A stretch of 64,000 nucleotides of DNA. Origin: Syntrophomonas wolfei subsp. methylbutyratica (GTDB lineage Bacteria > Bacillota > Syntrophomonadia > Syntrophomonadales > Syntrophomonadaceae). This document shows positions 8,113 through 16,806 of the stretch, one piece after another. A program made the position numbers and the translations under genes. The first letter of the stretch is position 1, and the number at the start of each line of letters is the position of its first letter. The notes below the pieces were generated by a model, which had not been told where the DNA came from, searched no databases, and saw only the letters and a list, made by a program, of their open reading frames with translations. The DNA lies in the NCBI RefSeq assembly GCF_001570625.1, contig NZ_BBQT01000001.1, forward strand, positions 186,001 through 250,000, read 5' to 3'.

Positions 8113-10596
8113 CTAGCGTCCCACCAGGCCCATGCGGTTGATAATCACTTCCAAACCTTCGTCAACGCCAGTAATGAAACGGGAAGCCGCATTGAAAGCA
8201 TGCTGGTATTTAATCACATTGGTCCATTCCTCATCCAGGGAAACACCCGATATGGACTCCCACTTGTTTTGCAACTGGCCCAAGAGTATTTCCTGGTTTT
8301 TTACCATGCGCTGCGCTTCCTGGCTTAATACGCCTGTATTGGCCGTTATTGAGCGCCAGAAATCATCGGTGCTGGCATCTTCCACCATACCGCTGTTGCC
8401 CCATTCGCCCTCATAATAGGACAGATAGGCCGCCGGTTCCTCCGTAGCCAGAGCCGCGTTGGTGGTTATTTCAATATATCCATCATAGGATTGGCCGAAA
8501 AGATTGCTCTCTTTATTGTCATTCATTGTAAAGAAATGCAGCTCGTTTGTAGCTGAATCCAGTACTCCGTTATCAAAAACAAAGCGTTGCGGCACTTCGC
8601 GAGGAGAGTTGAAATTGAAATTTATATCCACCTGCTGGTACGGGGTGGCCGCAGCCGTTGCCGCCGTCAAGCCCAGTATTCCCTTGTCCCCTACTTTCAA
8701 TTCTACTGCTTCCATTTTAGTCTTGCTGTCCAGGCCCGTTATGGTCGTTGTCATGGAGCCGATAGTTATGCTCTGCGAGGCGGCCCCGCCATATTTGAGG
8801 GTAAAGCCTCCGGTTTTTCTTTCGTAGGTTCCATTCCGGTTGTATTCATGAGAAACATAAGAATAACTGACCTGCCCGCTGTAGCTGTCAACATCGCTTA
8901 CCGTTATTTCAATGGAAGCGTTAATGTCCAGTGCCAGGTTGTTGGGCTGTTGCAACTGGCCAATACCAAAAACACTATCGGCTGTCTTCTGGTTGTAGCT
9001 CTGCAGCAAGCTTAGAGCCGCATCATTGGCTCCGGGAATGCCGACCCGGGTTTGCAGCTGGTACTCGCCGTTCTGCAGCTCGGCAGCTCCCAGGTCGCTT
9101 AAGGCCGAACCCGGATAAATAACTTCCAGCTTTCTATTAGTTGTGGAATAGAATACGATTTCCCCGCCCTCACACCTGACACTGGCGGAGATTTCATTTT
9201 CATCAAGTTCTTTCTGCAAAGCCTGGGCCAGCCTCTGCATATCAGGAAAGCTGTAGGGCGGTGATATCTCAATCTTTTTTATCCCCGCCCCTCCATCCAT
9301 CAGAAAGCTCAGGGGATCGTGTGAAGAAAAGTTAATATTTAAACCTTCCGTCTTGACTTTGAACTGGGGGCTATTCAGGTTGTGCTTTAACTGGGCGATC
9401 TTCAGGGCATTGCTGCCATCGCCAAAATTCTCCTTATTGCCCGCTGTATCCCAGGTGCGGCGGCTAGCCGCGGCGATTTTTTTCACATCATCCTGTATCT
9501 CCCGGGTCACCGCCATGAATTTGGCCCAATTCTCATAAGTATCCGCATCTTCCGGCATCATGAAGAAGTTGCTTCCATCCGGTACCTGGCTTTTATTGAC
9601 CAGGCTGTAACCGCCCCGGTGCAGCTCATTGGTCTTCACCATTATGGTTTTGGCCAGCATATTGAGCTCTTTAATCATATTGGGGATTATTTCCTTGTAT
9701 TCAGATGGCTGGCTTTCATCCGGCAGATTAGTCTGCCCCCGGGCATCGAGCAAAGCCCCAATCTGGCCTCCGCTTATCCTGGCCTTGGTCCGGCTGTCCG
9801 CCCAAACCAGCAAATACATGCCCTGATTATCCTTCTCTTCAGAAAGTACTATGTGATCCACGCCCTGCACCAGCATCCGGTCGGCCAGTTGCACCGCGAT
9901 CATACCATTCTTATCATTGTAAACCCTGACCTCCGCAATCTCACTCAATTGCTCTACGAGCAGGTCACGCTTATCTTTCAAATCGTTGGGCTGCTTGCCG
10001 GCATTGGTAACAGCCGCAATCTGCTGGTTTAGATCCGCGATCTGCTTCCCCAGCGAGTTTACCTCTCGGGCCTTTATTTTAATCTGGTCATTTATATCCA
10101 CCCGCAGATCCTGCAGTTGACTGTAGGTATGGTTAAAGACCTCGGCCAGGGCCATTCCCCGCTGTACAACCACCGAACGCACCGACTCGCTTTCCGGGTT
10201 GAGGGAGAGGTCCTGCCAGGACTCCCAGAACATATCCATTACCCCCCTCAGACCATCCTTCGAGGGCTCGTTCAATATAGCCTCCACCCGGTCCAGGCTC
10301 TGCTGCATAGACTCCCAGTAACCCGAAACCTTGGTCTCATTCCTGATCTGGGCATCCAGGAATTCGTCCCGAATCCTTTTAACCTGGGCTATATCCACCC
10401 CGGTGCCCAGTTGCCCTACCCGGTTGGCATTGTTCAACATGGGAGCATGAAAAGGACTGGTCGTCACTATGCTGGGCGCCTGCCGGGAAAACCCGGGAGT
10501 ATTGGCATTAGCAATATTGTGCCCGGTAATACTAAATGCTGTCTGATGCATGAGAACCGAGCGCTTGCCGATTTCCAAACCGAAGAAATTACTCAT
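8113..10596 (-). CDS. flgK: Hook-filament junction protein FlgK (HAP1)
   Basis: First junction protein at the hook tip, secreted by the flagellar export system with FlgN as chaperone. The N-terminus (SNFFGLEIGKRSVLMHQ, ITGHNIANANTPGFSRQ) is the rod/hook protein signature. The region up to about residue 240 is coiled coil and family-typical. The C-terminus (VSLDEEWTNVIKYQHAFNAA, then SRFITGVDEGLEVIINRMG) is diagnostic. At 827 residues it is longer than the Bacillus protein (about 507), with an enlarged central region of beta-rich sequence around residues 400-730. Confidence 0.96.
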   Translation of the reverse strand: MSNFFGLEIGKRSVLMHQTAFSITGHNIANANTPGFSRQAPSIVTTSPFHAPMLNNANRVGQLGTGVDIAQVKRIRDEFLDAQIRNETKVSGYWESMQQSLDRVEAILNEPSKDGLRGVMDMFWESWQDLSLNPESESVRSVVVQRGMALAEVFNHTYSQLQDLRVDINDQIKIKAREVNSLGKQIADLNQQIAAVTNAGKQPNDLKDKRDLLVEQLSEIAEVRVYNDKNGMIAVQLADRMLVQGVDHIVLSEEKDNQGMYLLVWADSRTKARISGGQIGALLDARGQTNLPDESQPSEYKEIIPNMIKELNMLAKTIMVKTNELHRGGYSLVNKSQVPDGSNFFMMPEDADTYENWAKFMAVTREIQDDVKKIAAASRRTWDTAGNKENFGDGSNALKIAQLKHNLNSPQFKVKTEGLNINFSSHDPLSFLMDGGAGIKKIEISPPYSFPDMQRLAQALQKELDENEISASVRCEGGEIVFYSTTNRKLEVIYPGSALSDLGAAELQNGEYQLQTRVGIPGANDAALSLLQSYNQKTADSVFGIGQLQQPNNLALDINASIEITVSDVDSYSGQVSYSYVSHEYNRNGTYERKTGGFTLKYGGAASQSITIGSMTTTITGLDSKTKMEAVELKVGDKGILGLTAATAAATPYQQVDINFNFNSPREVPQRFVFDNGVLDSATNELHFFTMNDNKESNLFGQSYDGYIEITTNAALATEEPAAYLSYYEGEWGNSGMVEDASTDDFWRSITANTGVLSQEAQRMVKNQEILLGQLQNKWESISGVSLDEEWTNVIKYQHAFNAASRFITGVDEGLEVIINRMGLVGR

Positions 10597-10611
10597 TTAC
10601 AACCTCCATCT

Positions 10612-10673
10612 GGTGCCAGGCACTTAAGTTGTTAAGTTATTGCAATAACTTAACAACTTAAGTGCCTGGCACC
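10612..10673. repeat. Perfect 62-bp palindrome, full copy of REP family A
   Basis: Two 31-base arms meet with no loop. Each arm starts GGTGCCAGGCACTTAAG and continues TTGTTAAGTTATTG. Each arm also contains its own short palindrome GTGCC-A-GGCAC. It is wedged between flgK and flgN, inside what should be one operon. Its ends lie 15 bases from the flgK start and 3 bases from the flgN stop. This paired arrangement is what is called a REPIN when built from REP sequences. Confidence 0.95.
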
Positions 10674-10676
10674 TTC

Positions 10677-11198
10677 TTAAATTTTCTTGTCCAGCAGGTT
10701 TAGCCTGGGACGGGATTCAAATTCATCAGACTGTTGGCCTTTATCGGAATAAATTCCGGCTACATCCCCATTGAACAGGGACTGTATCTCCCCTATAAAT
10801 ACCAGGGACTGTTCTATTAATTCATTGTTATGGGAGTTTATCGCTTTCAACCGGATCAAGCAGTAGTCCAGTTGATTTATTACCTCTTCCAGGGCAGGAT
10901 AAAGCTCCGGACAACCTTCCCGCACCCAGGCCAAAAGCTTTTTGGCGCTGAACTCCTCCGCTTTAAAGCCCAGTTGAATAGCCAAGTGTTCCTGTAATTT
11001 AAAGCGGGCACCTTCCATTTTATCCAGGTTGGATACCGTGATGCCCTCTTTCTGAATCAAACTATCCAGTTCTCTGACCTTGCCCGCTATAATCAGCTCC
11101 TGCTTCTCCTGGCCCAGCGCAGCCAAGCGCTCGAGAACCTGGTTTTGTTTAGCGATGCTCTCGATAAAATCTTGCAGTAGCTTGTTCACCTGTTTCAC
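10677..11198 (-). CDS. flgN: FlgN-type export chaperone
   Basis: Cytoplasmic chaperone for FlgK and FlgL. The 173-residue protein is almost entirely helical and charged, with the family features LLQDFIESIAKQNQVLERL at the start, then GQEKQELIIAGKVRELDSLIQKE near residue 28. It ends with a low-complexity tail. Position between flgM and flgK is the standard one. The stop lies 3 bases from the 62-bp palindrome, so the tail (LNLLDKKI) may have been trimmed or altered by that repeat. Confidence 0.85.
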   Translation of the reverse strand: MKQVNKLLQDFIESIAKQNQVLERLAALGQEKQELIIAGKVRELDSLIQKEGITVSNLDKMEGARFKLQEHLAIQLGFKAEEFSAKKLLAWVREGCPELYPALEEVINQLDYCLIRLKAINSHNNELIEQSLVFIGEIQSLFNGDVAGIYSDKGQQSDEFESRPRLNLLDKKI

Positions 11199-11213
11199 CG
11201 CTTTCTATGTTTT

Positions 11214-11507
11214 CTATATTAACCTGTCTACCAAAACCCTTTCTATCATCTTCTCCGCCACTTCATCATCGGATAGAGTATAGGTTCCTGCGGAAATCTG
11301 CTCCTTCAATTCAGCCACTTTATCCAGGCGAATATCATCCGCCTGCCGGACAGCATGCATAGCCTTCTGCTTAACCTTGCTCTCCCGGGAAATGGCCAGT
11401 TCGTCCGCCCGGGCGGTCCCCCTGGCAGCCTGTGCCTTTTCCACCTTGTTGTCGCCTTTGTTGTACACCTTCAAAACGTTTAGCAATTGGGTTTTGGAAA
11501 TAATCAT
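11214..11507 (-). CDS. flgM: Anti-sigma-28 factor FlgM
   Basis: Holds the flagellar sigma factor until the hook is finished and FlgM is exported. The conserved C-terminal half is visible: RLDKVAELKEQISAGTYTLS, then VAEKMIERVL. The N-terminal half is hydrophilic and probably disordered, as expected. I chose ATG at 11507, 7 bases after GAGGTG. A TTG at 11510 is also possible. It is followed by flgN after 15 bases. The 11508-11709 gap upstream is AT-rich; no clear sigma-28 site was found there. Confidence 0.9.
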   Translation of the reverse strand: MIISKTQLLNVLKVYNKGDNKVEKAQAARGTARADELAISRESKVKQKAMHAVRQADDIRLDKVAELKEQISAGTYTLSDDEVAEKMIERVLVDRLI

Positions 11508-11709
11508 CAAATGTCACCTCAGAGCTCTTTTTTTATCTATTTTTTAATCTATTCGCCTATTTCTGTTTTCGCAAAAATAAAGCAGAGGCTTAATATCCCC
11601 TGCATGCGTTTATAAAGTATTTACTCCATTTTTTATTAATTTCCTGCGCCAGGCTATGTTTTTAATTAAGCAGTATTATTCCCAAGTCATAGCGACTCCA
11701 TCTAGAATT

Positions 11710-12129
11710 TTAGAAAAAACCCTTATCTTTAATATGCATCTTATCTTTTACCTTGCCGCGGGGTGGTCTTTTCGGCTCTTCACTCTTGGCTTTTTGGGGC
11801 AGATGCCCCTGAATTTCAGCGTTAACCTCATTAATACAGCTTTCGCAAAAGCGGCCAGAGTTTATGCTTTGTCCACATCTTTCACAACGCAAACTGGCTG
11901 TTAGTCCCTTGGCCTGCAGCCTGCCATCCCTTAAGAATTGCAGAATCTTATCTTCCTCTACTCCGGTTTCTTCTACTACCTCAATTACCCCAGCCCCGGG
12001 ATGGTCGCGAACATATCTTCGTACCACCTGATATTCATCTTCCTCTTTTTCCAAACACCTGGGACATATGTTCCGGCCCATATAGGGAAAAACCCTCCCG
12101 CACCTGGAGCAATTTCGCAGATTGGACAT
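11710..12129 (-). CDS. yvyF: YvyF-like flagellar-region zinc-ribbon protein
   Basis: The N-terminus RNCSRCGRVFPYMGRNICPRC has two CxxC pairs, as in the TIGR03826 'flagellar operon' family of Firmicutes. A helix-turn-helix-like middle follows (VIEVVEETGVEEDKILQFLRDGRL). A second Cys cluster (CERCGQS...CESC) is near residue 85-100, and the tail is lysine-rich. Start chosen at ATG 12129, 8 bases after AGGGAGG; the in-frame ATG at 12150 overlaps that ribosome site. It precedes flgM as in Bacillus. A role in regulating flagellar genes is inferred only. Confidence 0.88.
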   Translation of the reverse strand: MSNLRNCSRCGRVFPYMGRNICPRCLEKEEDEYQVVRRYVRDHPGAGVIEVVEETGVEEDKILQFLRDGRLQAKGLTASLRCERCGQSINSGRFCESCINEVNAEIQGHLPQKAKSEEPKRPPRGKVKDKMHIKDKGFF

Positions 12130-12273
12130 CCATAATACCTCCCTATGCATGGTATTCTTAGAATAATTTAACTCATTATTTCTATAGAGCTGTAGAATAA
12201 ATCCATATCCATATTATCGATATTTTTATTATAACATTGAATATAGAAGCAAAAACTTTTTAGCCCCTTCCAA

Positions 12274-12993
12274 CTAAAACCCTTTTCCAATAGCCCAGGT
12301 TATCACCGATACCCGCTCGGCCCCCGCTTCCAACAATACCCGGGTACATTCCCGTATAGTAGATCCGGTAGTATAGACATCATCAACCAGCAAAATTTTC
12401 TTGCCCAGCACTTTTTGGGGCTGTGTCACTTTAAAGGCATAGAGCAGATTTTTCTCCCTCTCTTCCCGGGTCAATTCCCGTTGTGAAGGAGTCTCCTTTA
12501 TTCGCACTAGAATTCCGGGTTCTACTGCTATTTTAAGCCTCCTGCCAATTTGCCGGGCTAAAAGCTCCGTCTGGTTAAATCCCCTCTGTCTCAGGTTGCC
12601 CTGGGAAATCGGCACCGGCACAATAATATCCAGTGGCCAGAAACGCGGCTCTCTTTCCACCACTTCCGCCATCATGTCCCCCATTTTCTTGGCCAGTTGC
12701 TTCCTGCCCAAGAATTTAAAAACCTTGACCGCTATACGAAAAGGTTCCTCATAGGGTCCAACGGCGCGGGCAATATTGAAACTCGGAGGGTTCTGGCGGC
12801 ATTCCACACAAAGGTTTTCTCCCTCCCCCAGGTATTTCCCACAGTGATCACAAAGCGACAAGCATTTCTTAAGACGATCCATTTCATCTTCACAGGCATC
12901 ACACCAGGGATACCGGCAGCTATACCTGCCTGGTTCTCTACAGATATAGCAAGCAGTTTGGGGAAATAGAATATCCATAATCAGATCAATCAT
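12274..12993 (-). CDS. comFC: ComF family phosphoribosyltransferase-like protein
   Basis: Cytoplasmic protein associated with DNA uptake in competent bacteria. The N-terminal half has zinc-binding cysteines (CYICREPG...CDACEDEM, then CDHCGKYL...CVEC). The C-terminal half is a phosphoribosyltransferase fold with the PRPP-loop motif ILLVDDVYTTGST near residue 200. Length of 239 is normal. comFA and comFB are not next to it. The start has a GAGGTG site 5 bases upstream. The comFC-yvyF-flgM order is shared with Bacillus. Confidence 0.92.
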   Translation of the reverse strand: MIDLIMDILFPQTACYICREPGRYSCRYPWCDACEDEMDRLKKCLSLCDHCGKYLGEGENLCVECRQNPPSFNIARAVGPYEEPFRIAVKVFKFLGRKQLAKKMGDMMAEVVEREPRFWPLDIIVPVPISQGNLRQRGFNQTELLARQIGRRLKIAVEPGILVRIKETPSQRELTREEREKNLLYAFKVTQPQKVLGKKILLVDDVYTTGSTIRECTRVLLEAGAERVSVITWAIGKGF

Positions 12994-13187
12994 GCCTGCA
13001 CCTCGATATCATCAGCTTGTCCTATAAAACTAGATTCAAACATCATCGCATTACGCCATTTTTAAGCATCGGAAGAAAGTGTTTTTTGCAAGGGAATCAT
13101 AATTTCTTATTATAACATAAAATATATGCAGGTGTTGCCTATACATAGATTGCAAGCGGAATATTTATACAAGCAAAAATAACCACC

Positions 13188-13373
13188 CTAACTTGTCCCC
13201 TGATTTAAGAGCAGGCAAAAATACCGGTCTCTTTTCTTTCTATAGTAATCCTCATCCAGCTTCATGTTAAAGCGTTTCACCTTCTTGGGATTATTCCCCC
13301 GATAAGCAATAACTACTGCCAGCATTATAAATAACCAGAGGGCCAGGCTCAAGCTTTTTAACAAAACAAGCAC
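13188..13373 (-). CDS. Possible small single-pass membrane protein
   Basis: A short frame with one hydrophobic stretch (LALWLFIMLAVVIAYRG) followed by a basic tail (KKVKRFNMKLDEDYYRKKRDR). The in-frame GTG at 13373 has GAAGGGGG 7-8 bases upstream and is my preferred start, giving about 61 residues. Upstream in-frame starts to 13451 have no good ribosome site. No family recognised. The topology and charge pattern favour a real gene, but there is no independent support. The flanking 12994-13187 stretch is AT-rich with nothing obvious. Confidence 0.4.
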   Translation of the reverse strand: MLVLLKSLSLALWLFIMLAVVIAYRGNNPKKVKRFNMKLDEDYYRKKRDRYFCLLLNQGTS

Positions 13374-13465
13374 AAAACAACCCCCTTCCAACATATTTGT
13401 ACATAATATGCAAGAAGAAGGCTTATTGAGTACTGAAACATATTTTGCCATGATCCCAATGTTAG

Positions 13466-13620
13466 TAAAAAAGTGAGGAGTGAGGGGGGGCTCCCGGCCA
13501 TAGGGGGTTAATTAGGAAAAGCAAAGTGTGAGGGGTTATTGGTCGTCTATCGTCGGTCGTCAGGCATCAGTAGGGGGAGGGGGTTAAGCGAGGTGGGGGG
13601 GTATGGATTCATCTCTCTTC
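13466..13620. other. Low-complexity G-rich spacer
   Basis: No gene fits here. The stretch is strongly G-skewed (runs of GGGGGGG and GGGGG) and contains GGTCGTC twice. It also holds GGCCATAGGGGGTTAATTA (13497-13515), a degenerate copy of an element seen at 16701-16717 and 22543-22560. Confidence 0.5.
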
Positions 13621-13622
13621 GA

Positions 13623-13676
13623 ATCAGAGGAAGCATTCCCTTGATAGTTTTGAATCAAGGGAATGCTTCCTCTGAT
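13623..13676. repeat. 22-bp perfect inverted repeat after the response regulator
   Basis: Arms 13623-13644 and 13655-13676 are exact complements over 22 bp around a 10-base loop, and lie 12 bases past the degU-like stop. The stem could end transcription or protect the 3' end. There is no T run on either side, so it is not a textbook terminator. It is also unrelated to the GTGCCAGGCAC repeat family. Confidence 0.8.
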
Positions 13677-13688
13677 GCCGTTTTCAGC

Positions 13689-14330
13689 TCATTCCTCACT
13701 TACAATGCGATTCTTCAAGGCATAGATAGCTGCGTGGGTCCGGTCCTTTACACCCAATTTGCGAAAAATACTGGTCAGGTGATTTTTCACCGTCTTTTCA
13801 CTAATGAACATTACCTCCGCCATTTCTTTATTGGTATTTCCTTTCACCAACAAAGTAAGAACATCTTTTTCCCTCTTGGTCAGCCGTATTTCACTCTTCC
13901 GGTTCTCACTCTGCCGCAATTCCCGGACCAAGCGGTTCGCTACCCGGGGATAGATTACTACCTCTCCGTTCATTACCCGGTGAATGGTATCCACCAGTTC
14001 GCTACCCGCCACATCCTTAAGTATATAAGCCGAAGCTCCGGCTTTGACCATATCAACGACTTCTTCCCCTTCGTACACGGTCAGGGCAATAATCCGGACT
14101 GACGGCAACTCCCTCTTTATTACCCGGGTGGCCACAATACCATCAGTTCCCGGCATATTTACATCCATAATAATGATATCCGGTTTTTCCTTACGGGCTA
14201 TGTTGATAGCGCCCTGCCCATCTCCTACCTCGTCTATAACTTTAATATTGCTATCGAGTTCCAGCAGCTTTCTCAGGCCCTCCCGGACCAAAACATGATC
14301 ATCCGCTATCACTACCCTTGCCTTATCCAT
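13689..14330 (-). CDS. degU: DegU/NarL-family response regulator
   Basis: Cytoplasmic transcription regulator. The receiver domain (residues 1-120) has the acidic pocket VVIADDH, the phospho-acceptor Asp in IIMDVNMPG and the Lys in ILKDV. The C-terminal LuxR-type helix-turn-helix (LTKREKDVLTLLVKGNTNKEM, HLTSIFRKLGV) is at about 145-205. Overlaps the upstream kinase gene by 8 bases, so they are coexpressed. The location next to comF and the flagellar genes parallels Bacillus degS-degU, which controls motility, competence and exoenzymes. The orthology is inferred from that synteny. Confidence 0.93.
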   Translation of the reverse strand: MDKARVVIADDHVLVREGLRKLLELDSNIKVIDEVGDGQGAINIARKEKPDIIIMDVNMPGTDGIVATRVIKRELPSVRIIALTVYEGEEVVDMVKAGASAYILKDVAGSELVDTIHRVMNGEVVIYPRVANRLVRELRQSENRKSEIRLTKREKDVLTLLVKGNTNKEMAEVMFISEKTVKNHLTSIFRKLGVKDRTHAAIYALKNRIVSEE

Positions 14331-15510
14331 TATTTCCCTCCTCTTCCCATGGTATCCTGACTATTACCTGAGTTCCAGAACCTGGTGAAGAAATAATCTC
14401 AATCTCCCCTCCAAATATCTCTACCCTCTCTTTCATGCCAATAATACCGTAACTTTCCTTATTGGCCCTAGCCCCTTCAACACTAAAACCCCGGCCTTCA
14501 TCTTTTATGACCAGCCTCAGGCATTTATCTGTATTCTCTATTTTTACCATAGCATGGTTGACCCCAGCATGTTTCTTTACGTTGGTTATTGCCTCTTGAA
14601 TCAAGCGAAACAGAGCTATTTCCATAGAAAAATCGTAATCCCGATCATCACCCAGTACTATTAAATCAGTGGTAAAATTATAACGGGCTTCATATTCACT
14701 AAAAAATTCTCTGAGGGTCTGACAGAAACTATGTTCATGAACCAATAGTGGTTTGAGGTCAAACATTATGCTCCTTATATCAGCCAGACTTTCCCGAGCC
14801 ATATCCTTAATATTATTTATCTCGTCACTTATCCTTTCCTTCTCCTCATAGCCCAGTTGTGCAATTAAATCCAGCCGAATCAACATGCTAACCAGGTTTT
14901 GCGCCGGACCATCATGTAATTCGCGGGCGATTTTTCTTCTTTCCGCTTCCTGCGACTCGATAATCCACATCCCTAGCTGTTGCTGACGCTGGAATTCCTC
15001 AATACTCTCACCTATTCTTTCGACATTTCCCTGCAAGATCTTTAATGCTACTCCGGTACTGCTGAGAAATCCATCAGCTTTTAGCGCAATGGCCTTGAAA
15101 TGCTTTATATCCAGATCCAAGTGATCCCGGCGCCGCCGCAGGTACATCTCCTTCTTTCGTAAATCCAACAATGCAAGCTGCAATATCCTGGCTTTATCAT
15201 AAGCATCTTTTATATCATTCTCCGAAAAAGACAAAAAATTACAGCTGACCTCAGCCAACCTTAAGCGAGCATACCTTTCCAGTTTTTCATACTTCTCTAC
15301 TTCTGCAATAGTACGCGAGGCCTCGATATTTACTTCTTCCCTTTCGAGCTCCAATCGGTTACACTCCTGGTAACATTTCTCCGCGATATCATAAATATCA
15401 TTGCGTCCTTTCTCCAGAGTTTCGACTAACTGCCCCAGGATATCTTCCAATTGTCCCATTTGTATGGTTTGTTTTTCCTCGCTCTTCGCCTTCTCCCCAT
15501 TACCAGCCAT
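14323..15510 (-). CDS. degS: DegS-type sensor histidine kinase
   Basis: Cytoplasmic kinase without transmembrane segments. The N-terminal sensor part (about 1-180) is long coiled coil (DegS domain). The HisKA_3 motif ESQEAERRKIARELHDGPAQ carries the phospho-His near residue 198. The ATP-binding domain has the N box IQEAITNVKKHA and glycine-rich loops DEGRGF and SYGIIGMKERV. The 395-residue length and lack of membrane segments fit DegS. The ATG at 15510 follows GGGGGAATAAGG. It pairs with the overlapping response regulator. Confidence 0.93.
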   Translation of the reverse strand: MAGNGEKAKSEEKQTIQMGQLEDILGQLVETLEKGRNDIYDIAEKCYQECNRLELEREEVNIEASRTIAEVEKYEKLERYARLRLAEVSCNFLSFSENDIKDAYDKARILQLALLDLRKKEMYLRRRRDHLDLDIKHFKAIALKADGFLSSTGVALKILQGNVERIGESIEEFQRQQQLGMWIIESQEAERRKIARELHDGPAQNLVSMLIRLDLIAQLGYEEKERISDEINNIKDMARESLADIRSIMFDLKPLLVHEHSFCQTLREFFSEYEARYNFTTDLIVLGDDRDYDFSMEIALFRLIQEAITNVKKHAGVNHAMVKIENTDKCLRLVIKDEGRGFSVEGARANKESYGIIGMKERVEIFGGEIEIISSPGSGTQVIVRIPWEEEGNNG

Positions 15511-15524
15511 CCTTATTCCCCCAT

Positions 15525-16658
15525 CTAACCCTGGGCGCCGATGCGCACATAGAGAAAATCCTTGATCACATCTACGATTCGAATTGCCGCCTGCCCATCC
15601 CCATACGGGTTGATGGCCCGGGCCATTTTCTCATATTCTCCCCTGCTACTAAGGAGCAGCCGGGCCTCATTATAAATCTTCTCTCGTACCGTACCCACCA
15701 GCTTCACCGTCCCGGCTTGCAGGGCCTCCGGCCGCTCGGTGGTGTCCCGGAGAACCAGAACCGGTTTGCCCAGGGAAGGAGCTTCCTCCTGCATACCGCC
15801 GGAATCGGTTAAAACCATGTAACAACAATTCATCAGATGGGCAAAAGGCTCGTAATCCAGGGGCTCAATAAGGTAAAAACGCTCCCGCCCCTCCAGCATC
15901 TCCCGGGCCACATCTCTTACTACCGGATTACGGTGAACCGGAAATACCACCGCTACATCCGGGAATTCATCCACCAGGTCAATTAAAGCCTGATAGACCT
16001 CCCGCATGGGACGACCCCAATTCTCCCGGCGGTGGGTGGTAACCAGGAGCAGGCGCTTGGATAAATCTATTTCTTCAAGCTCAGAACCAAACTCATAATC
16101 AGGACGGATAGTATCCAGCAGAGCATCAATAACCGTGTTGCCGGTAACCCATATCTTGAAACTACCGGTCCCTTCATTTAAAAGATTCTCCCGAGCGGTA
16201 TCAGTGGGAGCAAAATGCAACTCTGCCAGGCGACCCGCCAGGGTACGGTTCATTTCCTCAGGATAAGGTGAGTACTTGTTCCGCGTACGCAGGCCGGCTT
16301 CCACATGACCTACCGGAATCCTCTGGTAAAAGGCCGCCAGGGCCGCTGCAAAAGTGGTGGTAGTATCACCATGTACCAGAACCAGCTCAGGCTGCTCCTT
16401 TGCCAGTATCCCCTTCATCCCGTTCAGAACTCCGGTGGTAATACTGTAGAGGTCTTGTTTTTCTTCCATAAGGTTTAGGTCATAATCTGGTGTGATATCA
16501 AAAAGCTGTAAAACCTGATCCAACATCTCCCGGTGCTGCGCCGTTACCGCTACCACCGTTTCTATGTCCTTTACTCTTTTCAATTCCTTAATCACCGGAG
16601 CCATCTTAATCGCTTCCGGCCGGGTACCAAAAACCGTCATAACTTTTCCTAAACGCAT
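15525..16658 (-). CDS. wecB: UDP-N-acetylglucosamine 2-epimerase (non-hydrolysing)
   Basis: Interconverts UDP-GlcNAc and UDP-ManNAc, supplying ManNAc for wall teichoic acid or surface glycans. Diagnostic blocks are MTVFGTRPEAIKMAPV, VHGDTTTTFAAALAAFY, VGHVEAGLRT, YPEEMNRTL, TTHRRENWG and LTDSGGMQEEAPSLGKPVL. The length of 377 is normal. The ribosome site AAGGAG is 8 bases before the ATG. Called mnaA in Gram-positives. It is 14 bases from degS, but functional linkage to that pair is not evident. Confidence 0.95.
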   Translation of the reverse strand: MRLGKVMTVFGTRPEAIKMAPVIKELKRVKDIETVVAVTAQHREMLDQVLQLFDITPDYDLNLMEEKQDLYSITTGVLNGMKGILAKEQPELVLVHGDTTTTFAAALAAFYQRIPVGHVEAGLRTRNKYSPYPEEMNRTLAGRLAELHFAPTDTARENLLNEGTGSFKIWVTGNTVIDALLDTIRPDYEFGSELEEIDLSKRLLLVTTHRRENWGRPMREVYQALIDLVDEFPDVAVVFPVHRNPVVRDVAREMLEGRERFYLIEPLDYEPFAHLMNCCYMVLTDSGGMQEEAPSLGKPVLVLRDTTERPEALQAGTVKLVGTVREKIYNEARLLLSSRGEYEKMARAINPYGDGQAAIRIVDVIKDFLYVRIGAQG

Positions 16659-16700
16659 GTTTATTTCTCCTTACTTATGCTTAAGACAACTTTTATTTTT

Positions 16701-16717
16701 ACTAACCCCCCATGGCC
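16701..16717 (+). repeat. Dispersed element D copy
   Basis: ACTAACCCCCCATGGCC here is the exact reverse complement of the GGCCATGGGGGGTTAGT present at 22544-22560, and resembles the degenerate copy at 13497-13515. All three copies lie in non-coding gaps just outside gene ends. Confidence 0.55.
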
Positions 16718-16732
16718 AGGGGATGTTTCCCG

Positions 16733-16802
16733 TTTTCCGTCTTCTGGCTTCTATCTTCCGCCCTCCGCCCTCCGCCTTCCGCCTTCTGTCTTCCGTCTTC
16801 CA
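16733..16802. repeat. Pyrimidine-rich degenerate tandem repeat
   Basis: About 70 bases made of slightly varying 7-base units such as CTTCCGC, CCTCCGC, CTTCTGT and CTTCCGT. One strand is almost pure C/T with regular G. It fills the gap between the epimerase gene and the FMN-binding-type gene. Confidence 0.8.
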
Positions 16803-16806
16803 CGGC

